A DNA stretch of 64,000 nt. Source: an uncultured Eubacteriales bacterium (lineage in GTDB: Bacteria; Bacillota; Clostridia; Peptostreptococcales; Anaerovoracaceae). The DNA lies in assembly GCA_902778585.1 (NCBI GenBank), contig CACYYD010000006.1, positions 1 through 64,000 on the forward strand, in the 5' to 3' direction. Under the pieces are notes generated by a model that was not told the origin of the DNA, did not search any database, and worked only from the letters and a program-made list of their open reading frames with translations. Positions 1 to 8,030 of the stretch are shown one piece after another. Position 1 is the first letter of the stretch, and each line of letters begins with the position of its first letter. The position numbers and the translations under genes were made by a program.

Positions 1-21
1 ACAGTGTCTGCTCAACACAAA

Positions 22-54
22 AGCAACCAGCAACATTTACTGTTACTGGTTGCT
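22..54. terminator. Hairpin at the left edge, probable terminator
   Basis: A 9 bp perfect inverted repeat (AGCAACCAG / CTGGTTGCT) is extended inward by four more pairs after one mismatch. On the minus strand the stem is followed by TTTTG; on the plus strand the T-run is interrupted (AAAATCTTTT). It probably ends transcription from a gene outside the window; which strand it serves is not clear. No gene is visible in 1-170. Confidence 0.5.
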
Positions 55-149
55 AAAATCTTTTGATTTTTCACTGTCCTCTTGACGGGTAGCAGTTCAT
101 AAGCGGTGCCCGCTTTTTATTTTCGTTAAAATTACAAGTTAACACGCTG

Positions 150-163
150 TAATATGTTAAAAT
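150..163 (+). promoter_or_regulatory. Putative -10 region of a leaderless or short-leader promoter
   Basis: TAATAT (150-155) and TAAAAT (158-163) lie just ahead of the ATG at 171. No Shine-Dalgarno sequence is present. TAAAAT is separated from the ATG by 7 nt, the spacing expected if transcription starts at or next to the start codon. No convincing -35 element is seen (TTAAAA at 126-131 is a weak candidate for the first -10). Confidence 0.4.
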
Positions 164-170
164 ATAAGCC

Positions 171-1250
171 ATGAAAGCAAAGACGAAAAAAGTTGCAATC
201 ATAAGTCGTGAGAGCAACACCCGGACGCTGGATATCGCGATGCTTGAAGCCGAGCTTCTGAGACGCGGCATGAATGTGACTGTGCTCAGCAAACTGCTGA
301 CGAAAGAAAAGTCCATTAAGGCCCTTGGCTATCTCGGCTATGTGATCAGGCAGGAGGCAGCGATACTTGCGGCCGATGTTGTTGTGCTTGACACTTATTG
401 TATTCCGGCGAGTATGATCCCGCACCGCAAGGGCACAAAGGTCATACAGATGTGGCATGCTCTGGGTGCTATTAAGAAATTTGGCTGGCAGACTGTCGGC
501 AAGGAAGGCGGCTCATCCGGGAAGGTCGCAAGGCTGATGAGGATGCACCACGGATACGACTATGTGGTCTGCGCAAGTGATGTGACTGCGGATCACTTCA
601 GCGAGGCATTCAGGACCGACCGCAGTAAGATCATCAAATATGGCCTTCCGCGCATCGATTACATAAAAAGCGTCGCTGCCGGCGAAAGGCATGAGGATAT
701 GCTCGCGAAGATCACCGCAAAATATCCGCAGCTTAAGAACGGCAAAAAGACGGTCGTATATGCGCCTACCTTCAGGAGGGGAAAGACTGTCGATGTACAG
801 AGTCTTGTGTATGCGCTCGGAGCCGATAGATACAATATCGTGGTCAAACTGCACCCGCTCTATAGGGGAAACTTTGCGGCTGCGGGCGATGGAGCGAATG
901 TCATATACGATGATGACTTCACATCATTCGACTGGCTGGCGGCAGCAGACATGATCATCAGCGATTACTCGTCGCTGGTCATAGAAGCAACGCTTGCAGA
1001 TAAACCGCTGTTCATATATGCTTACGACCTGGATGAATACGAGGAAAATACAGGCCTAAACATCGACTTCGACAGTGAGCCTATTTCGCCATACGTATTC
1101 AGAGATGCCGGCAAACTGGCAAAAGCGATTGCTGCAGCAGCGGACGGAGACTACGACATGGATGCTCTCAGCGCTTTCAGAGACCGCTACATAGACATAG
1201 ATACAGGCAACTGCACTGCGGCACTCGCAGATTATATTGAAAGATTATAG
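171..1250 (+). CDS. CDP-glycerol glycerophosphotransferase family protein (TagB/TagF type)
   Basis: This 359-residue protein belongs to the family that transfers glycerol-phosphate (or ribitol-phosphate) from a CDP-activated donor onto a lipid-linked wall polymer at the cytoplasmic membrane face. Visible family marks are QMWHALG near residue 92, YAPTFRRG near 198, VVKLHPLY near 225, and ISDYSSLVIEA near 263 followed by a KPLFIYAYD stretch. These match the GT-B-fold C-terminal catalytic region. Its length fits a single-domain TagB-like enzyme. It starts at an ATG without a visible ribosome binding site, and the next gene begins 3 nt after its stop, so the two are co-transcribed. The exact substrate cannot be read from the sequence; priming or short-chain polymerisation are both possible. 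Confidence 0.85.
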   Translation: MKAKTKKVAIISRESNTRTLDIAMLEAELLRRGMNVTVLSKLLTKEKSIKALGYLGYVIRQEAAILAADVVVLDTYCIPASMIPHRKGTKVIQMWHALGAIKKFGWQTVGKEGGSSGKVARLMRMHHGYDYVVCASDVTADHFSEAFRTDRSKIIKYGLPRIDYIKSVAAGERHEDMLAKITAKYPQLKNGKKTVVYAPTFRRGKTVDVQSLVYALGADRYNIVVKLHPLYRGNFAAAGDGANVIYDDDFTSFDWLAAADMIISDYSSLVIEATLADKPLFIYAYDLDEYEENTGLNIDFDSEPISPYVFRDAGKLAKAIAAAADGDYDMDALSAFRDRYIDIDTGNCTAALADYIERL

Positions 1251-1252
1251 GT

Positions 1253-2509
1253 ATGAACATCGTAAAAACATTCAAGAAAGTAGTATTCGACATAGCAAAG
1301 AAGAACAAGACCTTCCGTGTCGTCTTCAGGACAAGCCGCGACAAGGCTTACCAGGCCAAGATGGTGCTTGACGATCCGTTCGGCAAACTTGATGACAAGC
1401 TGGTCTACTTCCGCACATTCTCGGGTCGCGGATACAGCGACTCGCCTAAGGCGATGTATGAGTACATGCTGACGGCACCTGAGTACAGGGACTTCAGATT
1501 CGTATGGTGCTTCAAGGAGCCTGAGAAGTACGCTTACCTCGCAGAAGACGATAAGAGCGGACGCACAAGCATCGTGAAGTTCCGCACCAAGGCCGACAAC
1601 AAGGCGCTCCGCAAGGCCAAGTACTGGATCACCAACTACCGCATGCTGAACCACCAGTATCCGCGCAAGGGCCAGATCTACCTGCAGTGCTGGCACGGGA
1701 CTCCGCTCAAGAGGCTAGGCTATGACATCCTTGAGAGCGACAACGCCATGAACTCGCTGGCAGAGATAAAGGAAAAATACCGCACTGACGCTGAGAAGTT
1801 CGCTTACATGCTCTCGCCGTCTCCGTTCGCGACAGACAAGTTTGCTACAGCGTGGAACCTCAACGAGACCGGCCAGAGGGACAAGATAATAGAAGAGGGA
1901 TATCCTAGAAACGACAAGCTTGCTGTGGCGACCGAAGCCGACAGGCAGAGGCTCAGAGAGAAACTGGGAGTCGGAGACAAGAAGGTCATCCTCTATGCTC
2001 CTACATGGCGCGACAACCAGCACACGAGCGGCCAGGGCTATACATACAAGACTGAGGTCGACTTCGACAGGCTGCACAGAGAACTGGGCGATGACTACGT
2101 TATACTCTTCCGTGCGCACTACCTTGTCGCAAACAGCTTCGACTTTGCACGTTACGGGGACTTCATCCGCGATGTAAGTTCGTACGGGGATATCAACGAT
2201 CTGTACATAGCGGCAGACCTTCTCATCACGGACTACTCGAGCGTCTTCTTTGACTACTCGATACTTGAAAGACCGATAATCTTCTATATGTACGACCTCG
2301 AGCACTATGCCAATGAGATGCGCGGCTTCTACCTCTCGCTCGACGAGCTTCCGGGACCGATCGTGAAGGATGAGGGTGCTCTCATAGAAGAGATAAAGAA
2401 GGCCGACGGATGGAAGGCCGATGAAAAATACAGGGAATTCGTAAAGCGCTTCAACCCATATGAAGACGGCAATTCATCGAAGCGTGTGCTTGCAAGAATA
2501 ATCAAATAA
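1253..2509 (+). CDS. CDP-glycerol glycerophosphotransferase family protein
   Basis: A 418-residue relative of the preceding gene and of TagF-type polymerases. The catalytic region shows QCWHGTPLKRLG near residue 144, ILYAPTWRDNQ near 245, and ITDYSSVFFDYS near 325 followed by RPIIFYMYDLEHY. The His in the WHGTP motif and the DYSS stretch are the conserved donor-binding and catalytic elements of this family. It has no transmembrane segment and is probably a peripheral membrane enzyme. It lies 3 nt downstream of the first transferase and 11 nt upstream of a CapK-like gene, so the three are likely one transcript for wall polymer synthesis. Whether it transfers glycerol- or ribitol-phosphate is not resolved. 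Confidence 0.88.
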   Translation: MNIVKTFKKVVFDIAKKNKTFRVVFRTSRDKAYQAKMVLDDPFGKLDDKLVYFRTFSGRGYSDSPKAMYEYMLTAPEYRDFRFVWCFKEPEKYAYLAEDDKSGRTSIVKFRTKADNKALRKAKYWITNYRMLNHQYPRKGQIYLQCWHGTPLKRLGYDILESDNAMNSLAEIKEKYRTDAEKFAYMLSPSPFATDKFATAWNLNETGQRDKIIEEGYPRNDKLAVATEADRQRLREKLGVGDKKVILYAPTWRDNQHTSGQGYTYKTEVDFDRLHRELGDDYVILFRAHYLVANSFDFARYGDFIRDVSSYGDINDLYIAADLLITDYSSVFFDYSILERPIIFYMYDLEHYANEMRGFYLSLDELPGPIVKDEGALIEEIKKADGWKADEKYREFVKRFNPYEDGNSSKRVLARIIK

Positions 2510-2520
2510 AGGAGAAGCGA

Positions 2521-3837
2521 ATGGCTTCATTTGTAAAAAAAGAACTCAAGAACGTCATGACACTTTACTACCTGCTCAAGCTGGATAAGAAAGTGCCGAC
2601 AGATCACAAAAAGATAAAGGCCCGTCAGGACAGGCTTGTCCATAAGACGATGAAGAGGGCATATAAGCATGTGCCTTATTACCGTGAAAAGTTTGAGGAG
2701 AACGGCCTTACACCTGCCGACTTCCGCAGCACCGAGGACCTCGTTAAGTTCCCGGTGATGACGCGCAAGGACCTCCGTGAGTGGATGCAGAGCGAGTTTG
2801 CGGCGCATCCGAAGGAAGCGGAGGACTGGGAAGTCTTCAAGACGAGCGGATCGTCAGGAGTTCCTCTGAGATTTGCTCTTACGCACCGCGAGGCAGCATG
2901 CATGAACGCCAACTGGATCCGTGTCCTTATGTTTGCGGGATACAAGCCGTTCACAGGCAAGATGCTCTCGTTCCTGACGACACACTCAAAGGTTGACCCT
3001 AAGAAGGGTGACTCCTGGGTGCAGAAACTGGGCATCATGCGCCGCAAGATAGTGCCTGAGCACCTTTATGTTGGCGAAGGTATGCGCGATTTGATCGAGC
3101 TTGTAAACGACTACAAGCCTGACTGCCTCTGCTTCAGAAAGAACGTACTGGTCAGGATGGCGCTCTATGCGAAGAATCACGGAATGAAGATCCATCAGCC
3201 TAAGGTGTACACACCGGTCAGCGAGATGGTCGACGAGATGACGCGCAAGCTGCTCCTCGAGACTTACGGACCGGGGCTGATGGACGCTTATGGCTGCAAT
3301 GAGACAGGAAGCTGCGCCGTAAGACTGCCGGGCAAGGATCTCTACTACATCTATGCAGATACGCACGTCCTCAACCTCATCGATGAGAACGGTGATCTGG
3401 CAGACGAGGGAAAGGTTATCGGAACAACGCTCTACAAGCGCGACTTCCCTATAATCAACTACGAGATAGGCGACACGGCGACATCGGAGACTATCGAAGG
3501 CGTTAGATATATCAAGACCATCAAGGGCCGTACCAACGATATGGTAAAGCATGAGGGAGGAATCCAGACTTCGGCTACCGAACTGATGAAGATCCCTAAC
3601 GGAATCACAGGCATCGCGCAGTTCAGATACGTGCAGACGGCCATCGACGAGATCCACATCCTTCTCGTAAAGGACCCGGGCGACAACAGCCACAGCAAGG
3701 AAGAGATCGAGGCATTCTACGAGCGCAAGGTCGAAGAACTCTACGGCAAGCCTGAATACAAGCTGGTGTTTGAGTGGATGGATGAGATCCCGCCTGATGA
3801 GAACGGCAAGATGCGCTGCTTCATCTGCAGGGTGTAG
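2521..3837 (+). CDS. CapK/PaaK-like adenylate-forming enzyme (phenylacetate-CoA ligase family)
   Basis: A 438-residue ANL-superfamily protein. The ATP-binding loop is visible as TSGSSGVPLRF near residue 117; a YGCNETGSCA segment near 256 and a GRTNDMVKHEGG stretch near 337 correspond to the later adenylation motifs. Full-length phenylacetate-CoA ligases are of similar size, but homologues inside polysaccharide clusters are usually called CapK and have no proven substrate. A good ribosome binding site (AAAGGAGAAG) precedes the ATG. It sits between a glycerophosphotransferase and a flippase, so activation of an acyl or aryl substituent for the surface polymer is a reasonable inference. Phenylacetate catabolism is unlikely because no paa genes are nearby. 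Confidence 0.8.
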   Translation: MASFVKKELKNVMTLYYLLKLDKKVPTDHKKIKARQDRLVHKTMKRAYKHVPYYREKFEENGLTPADFRSTEDLVKFPVMTRKDLREWMQSEFAAHPKEAEDWEVFKTSGSSGVPLRFALTHREAACMNANWIRVLMFAGYKPFTGKMLSFLTTHSKVDPKKGDSWVQKLGIMRRKIVPEHLYVGEGMRDLIELVNDYKPDCLCFRKNVLVRMALYAKNHGMKIHQPKVYTPVSEMVDEMTRKLLLETYGPGLMDAYGCNETGSCAVRLPGKDLYYIYADTHVLNLIDENGDLADEGKVIGTTLYKRDFPIINYEIGDTATSETIEGVRYIKTIKGRTNDMVKHEGGIQTSATELMKIPNGITGIAQFRYVQTAIDEIHILLVKDPGDNSHSKEEIEAFYERKVEELYGKPEYKLVFEWMDEIPPDENGKMRCFICRV

Positions 3838-3840
3838 ACA

Positions 3841-5130
3841 ATGCTCGACGCGATCTTTAAACGGCTTGAGAAAACAGATAATATAGACCGAAGCACTTAC
3901 ATCTGGAACACTGTAAGTGCCACGGTTTTGGCGATGCAGGGGCCGGTGCTTCAGGCGGTGGTGAGCCGCACAAACGGAGCGACTGACCTCGGCATCATTT
4001 CTATTGCCTTTTCCGTCGCGACGCTGATGATGTATGTGGGCCAGTACGGCATACGCCGTTTCCAGGCCTCTGACGTGAAGGAGCAGTTCAGCTTTGAGGA
4101 ATACCACGGCATGCGCGTGCTCACATGCATAGCACTTGTGGTCGCCAGCCTTGCGTACTGTATCTACGGGCGGGCGATGAAAGGCTACTCAGACGTCAAA
4201 TTCGCTGTCATCTTCATGGTATGCATGCTCAAGATGATAATGGCATATTCGGATGTCTATCACGGCAATATGCAGCAGAAGGGGCGTTTCGATGTGGCCG
4301 CCAAGGCTACGGCTATAAGGTATACAGCAGAACTGGTCATATTCATCGCCATGCTGGTCATTACGCACAATATGCTGCTTTCAGCGGTGGTATGCGTATC
4401 CTGTTCGGCTGTAATGATGGTGCTGCTTTCGATGAACGCGGGCAGGCACTACTGCAAGACTCTCAGACCGGCATTCAGGGGCCCCGCGATCCGCGGACTC
4501 GCCATAGAAGGATTCCCGCTTTTCGTAAGCATGTTCCTCAATACCTATGTGAGCAACGCGCCGAGGTACGCGATAGACGCGCATCTGAATGACGATGTGC
4601 AGGCCATATTCTCATGCATCTTCATGCCTGTGTTCGTGGTACAGGTGGTGTCACAGTTCATCTTCAATCCGGTGATCGCGTCATATGCTCACCTGTGGCA
4701 CAAGAAGACAAAAGAGGCATACGGCTCGTTCATAAACAGGATAAAAAAGATGTGCATCGCAGTGCTTGGGCTGGCGGTGCTTGGCCTCATAGTAGCGGCT
4801 ACGATAGGCATCCCGGTGCTATCGCTGGTATTCGGGCTCGATCTTTCGGACTATAAAAAGGAACTGTGCATCGTGATGCTGGGAGGCGGGCCGCTTGCAT
4901 ACTCTGTATACTTCAGCACTGTCATTGCTATCATAAGGGCGCAGAAGAGTCTCATCTTCTGCTACGGCGGGGTATCGATACTGGCGCTGCTGCTGTCAAA
5001 ACCTTTCGTCGCCGGCGGAGGCATAACGGGAGCAGCATGGATGTATGTGCTCCTTATGAGCATACTTGCGGCATCGCTTTTCGTAGCCATGTATATGCGG
5101 CTGAGGAAAGAACGCAAAAAACTGAACTGA
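3841..5130 (+). CDS. Wzx-like polysaccharide/oligosaccharide flippase
   Basis: A 429-residue polytopic membrane protein with about 12 hydrophobic segments, beginning near residue 20 and ending in a basic tail (RLRKERKKLN). The length and segment pattern are those of MATE/MVF-type lipid-linked oligosaccharide flippases. It begins 3 nt after the CapK-like gene and is the last gene of the 171-5130 operon. It would move a lipid-linked repeat unit made by the upstream enzymes across the membrane. There is no single-residue signature for the family, so the call rests on topology and neighbourhood. Confidence 0.78.
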   Translation: MLDAIFKRLEKTDNIDRSTYIWNTVSATVLAMQGPVLQAVVSRTNGATDLGIISIAFSVATLMMYVGQYGIRRFQASDVKEQFSFEEYHGMRVLTCIALVVASLAYCIYGRAMKGYSDVKFAVIFMVCMLKMIMAYSDVYHGNMQQKGRFDVAAKATAIRYTAELVIFIAMLVITHNMLLSAVVCVSCSAVMMVLLSMNAGRHYCKTLRPAFRGPAIRGLAIEGFPLFVSMFLNTYVSNAPRYAIDAHLNDDVQAIFSCIFMPVFVVQVVSQFIFNPVIASYAHLWHKKTKEAYGSFINRIKKMCIAVLGLAVLGLIVAATIGIPVLSLVFGLDLSDYKKELCIVMLGGGPLAYSVYFSTVIAIIRAQKSLIFCYGGVSILALLLSKPFVAGGGITGAAWMYVLLMSILAASLFVAMYMRLRKERKKLN

Positions 5131-5142
5131 TAAGACGACAAT

Positions 5143-5182
5143 AAAAAAGCGCATACCGTTGTTACTTCGCAGCGGTATGCGC
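5143..5182. terminator. Bidirectional terminator between convergent genes
   Basis: GCGCATACCG (5149-5158) and CGGTATGCGC (5173-5182) form a perfect 10 bp stem. The A-run at 5143-5148 gives six U residues after the stem on the minus strand, so it mainly terminates the 5209-7352 operon. On the plus strand the tail ATTTATT is weaker. Confidence 0.85.
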
Positions 5183-5208
5183 ATTTATTATGAGTATTGA
5201 AGAGGGAA

Positions 5209-6408
5209 TTACTCGACTTCGATATGGATATTTTCAAGAGCCTTGTTGAGCAGCGCGACTGCATCATCCAGGCTCTTTCCTTTTGTGATCACATGACCAA
5301 TGCGGTGCGGGCCAACTTTGAATTTATGAACGCTGTCGCCCGGCTTGTAGTCAAACTGCACTTCGCAGATATCCGGGTCAGGAGCATTCCCATCAGTCTG
5401 GGAGACGATGATGCCGTCCTTATCCGACATCAGCAGATGGCTGGCATTAGGAGTGCCGCTCAGTGTGCTGTCCACTTTATCGCATTCACTGAAGTCTACC
5501 TTCTCGCCGATAGCGACTCTGATGATCTTCTCGTAGTAGTCGAATCCGTAGTAGATCGAAACGAGCTCTGCAAGGCAGGTAGCTCCCGAGCGGCCGCCGA
5601 GCTCAAGCACGTAAGTCTTGCCATCTTTGAGGATAAAGTCGGCGTTGATCGCGCAGTTGTCGAGCTGCATGGCTCTTGCCGCGCCCGCCAGCTGTTTCCT
5701 GGCATCCTCAATGACCTCAGAGTCAAGATCATACGGAGCAAAGTGTCCTACAGGTACGCCCGTGTCGCCTTTGAAGACGTAGTCGCCGTGCGGGAGTATG
5801 AATTCAAGCTTGCCGTCCTGCACAAAGGCCTGAGCGCCGAATTCTTCACCTTCTACATATTCTTCAACGATGAAGTAACCAGAGCGGGTATTCTCAAGCA
5901 CATTCTGGCGTGCGGCTTCGAATCCTGAAGGATCGTCCACCTTTGTTATGCCGCGGCTTCCTGACGAATCTACTGACTTGAACATGACCGGCAGGGTGAG
6001 GTCTTCGATGGACTTTGCATAATCTGCGTCATCAAAGCTGATGCGTCTGAACTTTGCGCTCCTGACTCCGTACTTCTCATAGCACTGCTTCATAAGAAGC
6101 TTGTCTGTCGCGCATTCAGCAGCCTCAGCAGATAATCCCTTAAGACCGAGTTCATCGCAGACCTTGCCTATAGTGATCACGGCAACGTCAGTGCCAGCAG
6201 TAACTATACCGTCGATACCTTCTTCTTTTGCGATCTCAAGGATCTTCTGATAGTCGGTGGTGTTTTCGTAATAGACCTTATCTGCAAGCTCAAAGCCCGG
6301 ATAATTGCCCGGAATGCTGGCAACTATCGTCTGGATACCCATAGCTTTAGCCGTCTTAATTAAAGGCACCTGGTAGATACCGGCGCCGAGTATGAGTAAT
6401 TTCTTCAT
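5209..6408 (-). CDS. ATP-grasp domain enzyme, substrate unknown
   Basis: A 399-residue protein resembling carbamoyl-phosphate-synthase-like ATP-grasp ligases. The N-terminal Rossmann-like segment (KKLLILGAGIYQVPLIKTA) is followed by an ATP-grasp core: VMFKSVDSSGSRGI near residue 137, the nucleotide-binding VEEYVEGEEFGAQ near 178, and the metal-binding stretch INADFILKDGKTYVLELGGRSG near 259. The family makes amide or thioester-like bonds through an acyl-phosphate. Its start overlaps the stop of the upstream glycosyltransferase (ATGA), so translation is coupled. Addition of an amino acid or acid to a surface sugar is an inference from context; the substrate cannot be named. Confidence 0.8.
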   Translation of the reverse strand: MKKLLILGAGIYQVPLIKTAKAMGIQTIVASIPGNYPGFELADKVYYENTTDYQKILEIAKEEGIDGIVTAGTDVAVITIGKVCDELGLKGLSAEAAECATDKLLMKQCYEKYGVRSAKFRRISFDDADYAKSIEDLTLPVMFKSVDSSGSRGITKVDDPSGFEAARQNVLENTRSGYFIVEEYVEGEEFGAQAFVQDGKLEFILPHGDYVFKGDTGVPVGHFAPYDLDSEVIEDARKQLAGAARAMQLDNCAINADFILKDGKTYVLELGGRSGATCLAELVSIYYGFDYYEKIIRVAIGEKVDFSECDKVDSTLSGTPNASHLLMSDKDGIIVSQTDGNAPDPDICEVQFDYKPGDSVHKFKVGPHRIGHVITKGKSLDDAVALLNKALENIHIEVE

Positions 6409-7352
6409 TCTTTCTTTTTACCTTTGCTTGATTGTGTATATACAGCCCTGACCACGTACTGCGGGTCATTTGAGAGATTCTGGAACATTCTCCCCAGATA
6501 TTCTCCAATAAGTCCCAGGAAGAGCATTATCAGTCCGCTGAAGAAGCAGATGGCTACCATGATCGAGTACCAGCCTACGGCACTCGTCGGTGCGATGATC
6601 TTCTTCAGGACAATGAAGATGGCTCCGAGGATGCCGAGCATCGCAAAGAAGACTCCTGCCCGGGTCGCTATCCTCAGAGGGACAATCGAATATCCCATGA
6701 TGTTGGACCACAGGCTGATCAGCTTTTTGAATGTGTAGCCGGACTGGCCGTACTCTCTGTCGAAGTGCTCTACAGGAACGCTTGCGATATTGCGTGTGGT
6801 TCTGAGGAAGAGGCCCTGCAGATGAGTGTAATGGCTCTTGTACTGCACCACGTAGTCCCTGACAAAGCGCTTAATGATCCAGAAACTTGATGTCTTGAGA
6901 TCTTTAGGTTTACCGATCAGGATGCGCACTGAGGTGTAATTTACCCAGCTTCCGAAATTGCGGAAAGCATTGTGGTGCTTCTGCGGATAGTAGCCGTATA
7001 CGATGTCATAACCCTCATCAAACGCTTCAAACAGCTTAGGCAGCTGGGAAGGGTGGGTCTGCATGTCATCGTCCATAGCGATGAGGACATCGCCTTCAGC
7101 GTAGTTGAGTCCAGCCATAACTGCGTTGTGCTGACCGGAATTGCGTGCCAGCTCTATGACCTTCACATAGCTGTAATCGTCAGCAAGAGCTCTGAGCGTG
7201 CTGATCGTTTCGCCGTCATCAGGCGAATAGTCATCAACGAGCACAAATTCAAACGGGGTGCGGCCCAGCTCCTCAAGTTTGGCAGCTGTCAGCTCTACCA
7301 CCTCGCGAATAGTGTGCGATGATTTATAACATGGAATAATTACTGAATACAT
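6405..7352 (-). CDS. GtrB/CsbB-like family 2 glycosyltransferase with two C-terminal membrane segments
   Basis: A 315-residue protein with a GT-A domain: YSVIIPCYKSS at the N terminus, LVDDYSPDDG near residue 38, and the DXD-type motif IAMDDDMQTHP near 92. Two hydrophobic helices lie near residues 234-256 and 268-293. This is the architecture of undecaprenyl-phosphate glycosyltransferases such as GtrB, ArnC and CsbB, which make a lipid-phosphate sugar on the inner leaflet. In Bacillus and Listeria, CsbB-type enzymes feed YfhO-type transferases that decorate lipoteichoic acid; a YfhO homologue lies at 16820-19522. It has no Shine-Dalgarno sequence and its -10 box lies 6 nt from the ATG, suggesting a leaderless mRNA. 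The gene overlaps the ATP-grasp gene by 4 nt. Confidence 0.88.
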   Translation of the reverse strand: MYSVIIPCYKSSHTIREVVELTAAKLEELGRTPFEFVLVDDYSPDDGETISTLRALADDYSYVKVIELARNSGQHNAVMAGLNYAEGDVLIAMDDDMQTHPSQLPKLFEAFDEGYDIVYGYYPQKHHNAFRNFGSWVNYTSVRILIGKPKDLKTSSFWIIKRFVRDYVVQYKSHYTHLQGLFLRTTRNIASVPVEHFDREYGQSGYTFKKLISLWSNIMGYSIVPLRIATRAGVFFAMLGILGAIFIVLKKIIAPTSAVGWYSIMVAICFFSGLIMLFLGLIGEYLGRMFQNLSNDPQYVVRAVYTQSSKGKKKE

Positions 7353-7358
7353 AACAAA

Positions 7359-7387
7359 ATTTTAGCGTAGTTGCGTATTTTATTCAA
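7359..7387 (-). promoter_or_regulatory. Promoter of the glycosyltransferase/ATP-grasp operon, predicted leaderless
   Basis: Read on the minus strand: TTGAAT (7382-7387), a 17 bp spacer, and TAAAAT (7359-7364). Only 6 nt separate the -10 box from the ATG at 7352, so transcription should begin at or within a base or two of the start codon. This explains why no ribosome binding site is present. It overlaps the divergent promoter at 7371-7399. Confidence 0.65.
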
Positions 7388-7399
7388 CCGTTGTATTAT
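7371..7399 (+). promoter_or_regulatory. Promoter of the lipoprotein gene
   Basis: TTGCGT (7371-7376), 17 bp spacer, TATTAT (7394-7399). A strong ribosome binding site AAGGAGG follows before the ATG at 7423. The element overlaps the divergent glycosyltransferase promoter, so the two may compete for RNA polymerase. Confidence 0.5.
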
Positions 7400-7422
7400 C
7401 TGACAACAAGGAGGTGCTCTGA

Positions 7423-7920
7423 ATGAACAAAAGAATAACTGCAGCTTTTATGGCATTTATCATGACAGCTTCGGTAGGTTTCATGACAGCGTGCAAAAAG
7501 GATGAAGAAGAAAGCACTGTTGAATCCGAAATGCTGAAGAGGCAGATGAATATAGAAGAAAATGACTTCGAAGATCCGGCATATGCAAATGAAGAGGATG
7601 GTGCCGAAGTAACAACTATGCCGCATGATGAAAAGGACTTCATTGGTGCCTGGCAGGCTCCGTCGGAACGCGCAAAATATCTATGGGGTAATATAAACCT
7701 CAGAATCAAAGAAGATGGTACCTGGACTGGGAATATTACGGAAGAATCTTTCAAAGGAAGATGGAAGTATGATGGCTCTGGAATAATAATCAAGAGTAAT
7801 GATACCCTGATCAACTGGAAGCTGTTCTTTGCGCAGGATGGCACACTGATGTGTCAGGATATGGAAAATGAAGATGACCCTGTAGTGCTGAAACCGGGAA
7901 CAGGAAAAGGTGGGAACTAG
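7423..7920 (+). CDS. Small lipoprotein of unknown function
   Basis: A 165-residue protein with a type II signal peptide: basic start MNKR, hydrophobic core, and lipobox-like FMTAC with the lipidated Cys at residue 24. The mature part is acidic for about 45 residues (many Glu and Asp) and then has a compact region with several Trp residues (WGNINLRIKEDGTWTGNI, FKGRWKYDG). That pattern resembles a small beta-rich lipocalin-like or copper-amine-oxidase-tail fold, but I do not recognise the family. It has its own promoter and ends at a strong palindromic terminator, so it is probably monocistronic. It would be anchored on the outer face of the membrane. Confidence 0.75.
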   Translation: MNKRITAAFMAFIMTASVGFMTACKKDEEESTVESEMLKRQMNIEENDFEDPAYANEEDGAEVTTMPHDEKDFIGAWQAPSERAKYLWGNINLRIKEDGTWTGNITEESFKGRWKYDGSGIIIKSNDTLINWKLFFAQDGTLMCQDMENEDDPVVLKPGTGKGGN

Positions 7921-7964
7921 CAGATGTCTCTATATCTATATAATATGAAACTGTTGGCGAAAAC

Positions 7965-8005
7965 AAATGAGAGAATCAGATTAATCTGATTCTCTCATTT
8001 TTCTT
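7965..8005. terminator. Perfect 36 bp palindrome acting as bidirectional terminator
   Basis: Positions 7965-8000 are an exact palindrome with half-site AAATGAGAGAATCAGATT. The plus strand continues with further T residues (TTTCTTTG) and the minus strand has an interrupted U-rich tail (ATTTGTTTTCG). It lies between the convergent lipoprotein and L,D-transpeptidase genes, as expected for a shared terminator. Confidence 0.85.
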
Positions 8006-8030
8006 TGTTTCCAAACTCAATCTTGAATAA

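Noticed and set aside
7965-8000. Operator or protein-binding palindrome
   Set aside because: The perfect palindrome lies between two convergent gene ends with a T-rich tail, so a terminator is the simpler explanation.
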